The position numbers were made by a program, and so were the translations under genes. Under the pieces are notes generated by a model, which saw only the letters and a list, made by a program, of their open reading frames with translations, made no database searches and was not told the origin of the DNA. DNA of 8,885 bases, from positions 1-8,885 of the forward strand of contig JAQCAK010000052.1 of NCBI GenBank assembly GCA_027621895.1. Reading direction: 5' to 3'. The stretch comes from Pseudomonadota bacterium (GTDB lineage: Bacteria; Pseudomonadota; Gammaproteobacteria; Pseudomonadales; Azotimanducaceae). How positions within the stretch are numbered: position 1 is the stretch's first letter; each line of letters begins with the position of its first letter. This document shows, piece by piece, positions 5,861 through 8,885 of this stretch.

Positions 5861-6276
5861 GACAGCAGCCCCCGGATAAAAACCGTGAGTACGCCGGTCG
5901 TCATAAAGATCAGTGTTGCAACAATGGATCTTGGCGACAGCCGCCCGATACCACAGACGCCATGGCCGCTGGTGCAGCCGCTGCCCAGCCTGGTGCCGAC
6001 CCCAACCACGAATCCCCCGGCAATCAGCCAGGCCATGGGCAGATCAAAAGCGGGTACCGGCGTTTCCGACAGGTTGTGCCAGGCGAATGCACCCAGGGGC
6101 AGGCCCACCATAAAGGCCACAGCCCAGGGATGACTCATGGGCTGGAACACGCCGTTAAAAGCGATGCCAGTGATGCCGGCAATACGCCCGACCAGGACCA
6201 TTAGCAACACCGCGGCAACACCAATACTGAGACCACCGGCCAGGCCGATGAGATACTCCTGTGGCATTCCTGTCAT
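5857..6276 (-). CDS. YeeE/YedE-family membrane protein, first half-transporter (PmpA-like)
   Basis: This 139-residue membrane protein has about four hydrophobic segments (roughly 8-30, 50-68, 82-99, 115-136). It has the family motif GTRLGSGCTSGHGVCGIGR (94-112) with Cys101 and Cys108; the GCTSGHG cysteine corresponds to one needed for thiosulfate passage in characterised YeeE. It matches the N-terminal half of full-length YeeE and, with the next gene, rebuilds a whole transporter. The likely role is uptake of thiosulfate or another small sulfur compound through the inner membrane; this is family knowledge, not visible chemistry. The ATG at 6274-6276 overlaps the TGA of the amidohydrolase gene (6273-6275), giving an ATGA four-base overlap; GGGAAG about ten bases upstream may act as ribosome binding site. 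A second in-frame ATG at 6265-6267 is possible but the overlap favours the first. Confidence 0.86.
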   Translation of the reverse strand: MTGMPQEYLIGLAGGLSIGVAAVLLMVLVGRIAGITGIAFNGVFQPMSHPWAVAFMVGLPLGAFAWHNLSETPVPAFDLPMAWLIAGGFVVGVGTRLGSGCTSGHGVCGIGRLSPRSIVATLIFMTTGVLTVFIRGLLS

Positions 6277-7760
6277 TCCCCGTAGGCTTCCCGATTAAAC
6301 CGCAGCATCTTACCCGAACCGCCATGCAGATGCTGCCCGTCGCGAAAGCCGATCTCGCCGTTGACGACCACAAGGGAAATCCCGGCAGGTTCAGATTTGG
6401 GCTCATCGTAGGTAGCCCTGTCTTCGATGGTTGCCGGATCGAACAGCACCAGGTCCGCCCAGTTGCCCGGCTTGATCACACCCCGTTCCTTCAGGCCGAA
6501 GACAGATGCCGGCAGCGATGTCATGCGCCTGACCGCCTCGGGCAGGGTCAGGATCCGGTCTTCCCTGACATACCGGGCAAGAATCCTCGGAAAGGTGCCA
6601 AACAGCCGTGGGTGAGGTCGGCCCCTGAGGTCGGGAATGCCATCAGAGCCGACCATCATGTCGTGGAAACGCAGGTTCGTGACGATATCCTGTTCGTCGA
6701 TCACGAACTGGATGCAGATAGTCCGATCGCCCTTCGGAGCAGTGAGGATCTGGTGGGTCAGATCGCAGATGTCGACCCGCTGCTCGGCCGCCAGATCTTT
6801 CAGCATGCGCCCCTCGTACTCCCTGAAGGCGGGGCAGCTGGCAATGCGGATGACTTTAGCCAGTTCACGATTGATGTTGTCGAGATTGAAGTACTCGATC
6901 ATGCGGCCGCTGCCGGCGGTGTAGGGATACACATCCAGCGTCACGGGCTGGCCGGCCTGCAGTGCGGCGTCGACCTTCGCTATGGACTGGCCCACCTTGC
7001 CCCAGTTGGCCGGGCCAGCGGACTTGTGATGCGAGATGTGCAGGTGAACGCCGGCTTCCCTGCCGATGGTCAGCGCCTCATCAACCGCATCCAGCAGGTA
7101 ATCACCCTCGTTGCGCATGTGTGTGGTGTAAAGCGCGTGGGTCGCCTTTGCCTCGGCCGCCAGTTCGATCACCTCGTCGGTTTCGCTCCAGCGTCCGGGC
7201 CGGTAGATCAGGCCGGTAGAGAAACCGCAGGCACCCTGTTCAATAGCCTGTGCAACATGGCCTTTCATCTGGCTCAGCTCGTCCCGTGTTGGCGCACGCT
7301 TCTCCATCCCCATGACCAGGGTTCGAACCGTGTTGTGACCGACCAGCATCATGTTGTTGATACCCGGTTGTCGGGCCAGGGCTGCCTCGAAGTAGCCATT
7401 GAGGTCAGTGAAGTCACCTTCCAGGCCCGCCAGGATACCGCCGCTGGCGCGGCCAGGGTCCACAGCCGGGTCGAGCGGAATAGCGCTGAAGCCGCAGTTG
7501 CCCGCCACCACGGTGGTCACCCCCTGGGCCAGTTTGAATTCCATGCCCGGATGACGAAAGAAGGCACCGTCGTCGTGGGAATGGGTATCGATGAAACCGG
7601 GGCAGAGCGTCTGGCCCCTGCCGTCAATTTCGGTCTTGCCGGCGCCCGCAGCACCGACCTCGGTGATCCGGCCGTCCCTGATACCGAGGTCGGCGTGGAT
7701 GGGCGGGCCGCCGAGGCCGTCCAGGAGGGAGATGTTGCGGATGGTGAGGTCGTTGGGCAT
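6273..7760 (-). CDS. N-acyl-D-amino-acid deacylase (D-aminoacylase)-like amidohydrolase
   Basis: This 495-residue protein belongs to the D-aminoacylase branch of the metal-dependent amidohydrolases (PF07969/PF01979) and is close to the usual 480-500 residues. PGFIDTHSHDD gives the paired ligands His60 and His62. GNCGFS contains Cys89, the cysteine ligand characteristic of D-aminoacylases. His214 lies in YTTHMRNEG, the HISHHK box (241-246) holds the next ligand (probably His244), and Asp373 in VGSDG is the catalytic Asp. A small beta-sandwich is formed by the N-terminus (about 1-55) and the C-terminus, the latter including GVIKPGNWADLVLFD (427-441). Such enzymes hydrolyse N-acyl-D-amino acids to carboxylate plus D-amino acid in the cytosol; dipeptide or other cyclic amide substrates are possible. 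The gene starts six bases after the GMC oxidoreductase stop and its stop overlaps the next ATG. No good ribosome binding site is visible, so expression probably depends on the upstream gene. Family is sure, exact substrate is not. Confidence 0.9.
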   Translation of the reverse strand: MPNDLTIRNISLLDGLGGPPIHADLGIRDGRITEVGAAGAGKTEIDGRGQTLCPGFIDTHSHDDGAFFRHPGMEFKLAQGVTTVVAGNCGFSAIPLDPAVDPGRASGGILAGLEGDFTDLNGYFEAALARQPGINNMMLVGHNTVRTLVMGMEKRAPTRDELSQMKGHVAQAIEQGACGFSTGLIYRPGRWSETDEVIELAAEAKATHALYTTHMRNEGDYLLDAVDEALTIGREAGVHLHISHHKSAGPANWGKVGQSIAKVDAALQAGQPVTLDVYPYTAGSGRMIEYFNLDNINRELAKVIRIASCPAFREYEGRMLKDLAAEQRVDICDLTHQILTAPKGDRTICIQFVIDEQDIVTNLRFHDMMVGSDGIPDLRGRPHPRLFGTFPRILARYVREDRILTLPEAVRRMTSLPASVFGLKERGVIKPGNWADLVLFDPATIEDRATYDEPKSEPAGISLVVVNGEIGFRDGQHLHGGSGKMLRFNREAYGE

Positions 7761-7766
7761 GGTGCG

Positions 7767-8885
7767 TTATAAACCGTAGCGGGTGGGTTGGGTTCTTAGC
7801 CATTCGCCGATCATCTCGCCGATCATGATGCAGGTGAGATTGGTGTTGGCGCGAGGTACAAACGGCATGATCGAGGCGTCGGCGACCACCAGGCCATCGA
7901 AACGGTGTGCCCGGCCGAACGGGTCCACCACGGCCATGGGATCGCCAGCATCGCCCATTTTTACGGTGCCACAGGGGTGGTAGCCGCTGGCCGCGAACTT
8001 CCGGCAGAGGTTGGCGAGGCTTTCATCGTCGTGGCCCCTGGCCGGGTCGGGGAAGGTCACCCGGCTGATCATATCGCCCAGTTCGCCGGTGCCCGCGAAA
8101 GCCAGCGTGTCTTTCATGCAGGCCACCAGCCGGGAGGTATCCCGGTCATCTTCACAGAACCGGTTATCGATCACCGGTGCATCCAGCGGGTTGCCGGACT
8201 GCAGACGCAGCTCGCCCCGGCCGTACTGGTATTCCAGCACGGCCGCGATGCTGAACAGCGGCAGGCCATCGCGACGACCGGCGAAACTGATCTGCTCGAT
8301 CTGCAGGTCGTTTCGCTTCCCGGAGCCCGGTGCGGTATAGCGCAGAATCGTCTGGATAATCGGGCGGTCGTGATCGATCAGGGTTGAATCCTTTACCTCG
8401 CAGACCACCGACAGCGCTGGATGATCCGACAGGTTCTGGCCAACGCCGGGTTCATCCGCCAGGCAGTCAATCCCGAAATGCTGCAGCTGGGCCCGGGGTC
8501 CGATGCCGGAATGCATCAGGATGTGGGGTGACATGATCGCGCCGGCGCACAGCACTACCATGCGAGCCTGCAGCACCCCGGTGGTGCCGTCAGCCTGCAG
8601 GACTTCCACGCCTGTGGCCCTTCTGCCGGTGAAGCAGATGCGCAGCACCCGGGTATTGGCCCGGATCGTCAGATTGGGCCGGACGCGAGCGGAGGCGAGG
8701 TATCCAATAGCACAGGAAATGCGCAGTCGGCCCAGTTTGTTCATGGGATGCGGACCGGCACCGTAGCTGTTCGGTGCGTTGGCATCCTCACAGGACGGAT
8801 AGCCGAGTCGATCGGCGGTGTCCAGGAACGCGCCCTGCTGGGGTTCCAGTTCATCCCTGGGATAGCGGCGAATACTGATCGGCCC
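7767..8885 (-). CDS. GMC-family FAD-dependent oxidoreductase (choline/alcohol dehydrogenase type), 5' end outside window
   Basis: The frame is open from the TAA at 7767-7769 to the window edge (372 codons visible) with no in-frame start that makes sense; the GMC signature continues upstream of the internal ATG at 8742-8744. Visible features are GPISIRRYP at the truncated end, the dinucleotide-fold strand ARMVVLCAGAI with SPHILMHSGIGP (the second GMC PROSITE-type signature, here about residues 119-130), the substrate-cap part, and the C-terminal catalytic segment. The catalytic segment has HPCGTVKMG (active-site His about 303) and PRANTNLTCIMIGE (Asn about 347), a His/Asn pair as in choline oxidase and choline dehydrogenase. 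These flavoproteins oxidise primary alcohols, choline or polyethylene-glycol-like compounds to aldehydes. The N-terminal FAD-binding GxGxxG lies outside the window. It is the upstream visible gene of a leftward operon with the D-aminoacylase-like gene and the YeeE/YedE pair. The substrate cannot be named from the sequence. Confidence 0.9.
   Translation of the reverse strand, partial: GPISIRRYPRDELEPQQGAFLDTADRLGYPSCEDANAPNSYGAGPHPMNKLGRLRISCAIGYLASARVRPNLTIRANTRVLRICFTGRRATGVEVLQADGTTGVLQARMVVLCAGAIMSPHILMHSGIGPRAQLQHFGIDCLADEPGVGQNLSDHPALSVVCEVKDSTLIDHDRPIIQTILRYTAPGSGKRNDLQIEQISFAGRRDGLPLFSIAAVLEYQYGRGELRLQSGNPLDAPVIDNRFCEDDRDTSRLVACMKDTLAFAGTGELGDMISRVTFPDPARGHDDESLANLCRKFAASGYHPCGTVKMGDAGDPMAVVDPFGRAHRFDGLVVADASIMPFVPRANTNLTCIMIGEMIGEWLRTQPTRYGL

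Noticed and set aside
6261..7772. A long open frame of 503 codons on the plus strand, antisense to the D-aminoacylase-like gene
   Set aside because: It shows no recognisable family motifs, while the opposite strand carries every metal-ligand motif of the amidohydrolases. Long antisense frames are common in GC-rich genes.

Overview
The window is GC-rich bacterial chromosome, densely packed with genes. It carries no RNA genes, insertion sequences, CRISPR arrays or long repeats that I can see. The gene families and a FabG-type reductase very like those of Gammaproteobacteria suggest a free-living, possibly marine, gammaproteobacterium. That placement is an inference from protein resemblance only.

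Layout, left to right. (A) Bases 1-1590, plus strand: the C-terminal end of a beta-lactamase-fold serine hydrolase, followed after a 34-base gap by a divergent pyroglutamyl-peptidase I (family C15) relative. In this relative the catalytic cysteine position reads serine. (B) Bases 1642-2871, minus strand: an acyl-CoA-dehydrogenase-fold flavoprotein of the monooxygenase-like subgroup. Its own upstream region contains an FNR/Anr-type box. (C) Bases 3044-3829, minus strand: a PlsC-type acyltransferase with a strong GC hairpin just after its stop. (D) Bases 3830-4094: a 265-base divergent intergenic region. (E) Bases 4095-5401, plus strand: a FabG-like SDR reductase and an exported single-domain cupin, joined by a TGATG stop/start. 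(F) Bases 5420-8885, minus strand: a tight leftward operon of a GMC-family flavin oxidoreductase (5' end outside the window), an N-acyl-D-amino-acid deacylase-like amidohydrolase, and two half-size YeeE/YedE membrane proteins. Its genes are separated by 6 bases or overlap by 4.

Functionally this looks like an accessory catabolic and lipid-metabolism neighbourhood. It holds an alcohol or choline-type oxidase, a D-amino-acid amide hydrolase, a likely sulfur-compound permease, a flavin monooxygenase-like enzyme, an acyltransferase and a ketoacyl-type reductase. The most unusual points are the Cys-to-Ser change in the C15-like peptidase with its roughly 100-residue extra N-terminal region, the coupling of a split YeeE/YedE permease to a D-aminoacylase, and the coupling of a cytosolic reductase to an exported cupin. 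I see no clear defence system, toxin-antitoxin pair or biosynthetic cluster.
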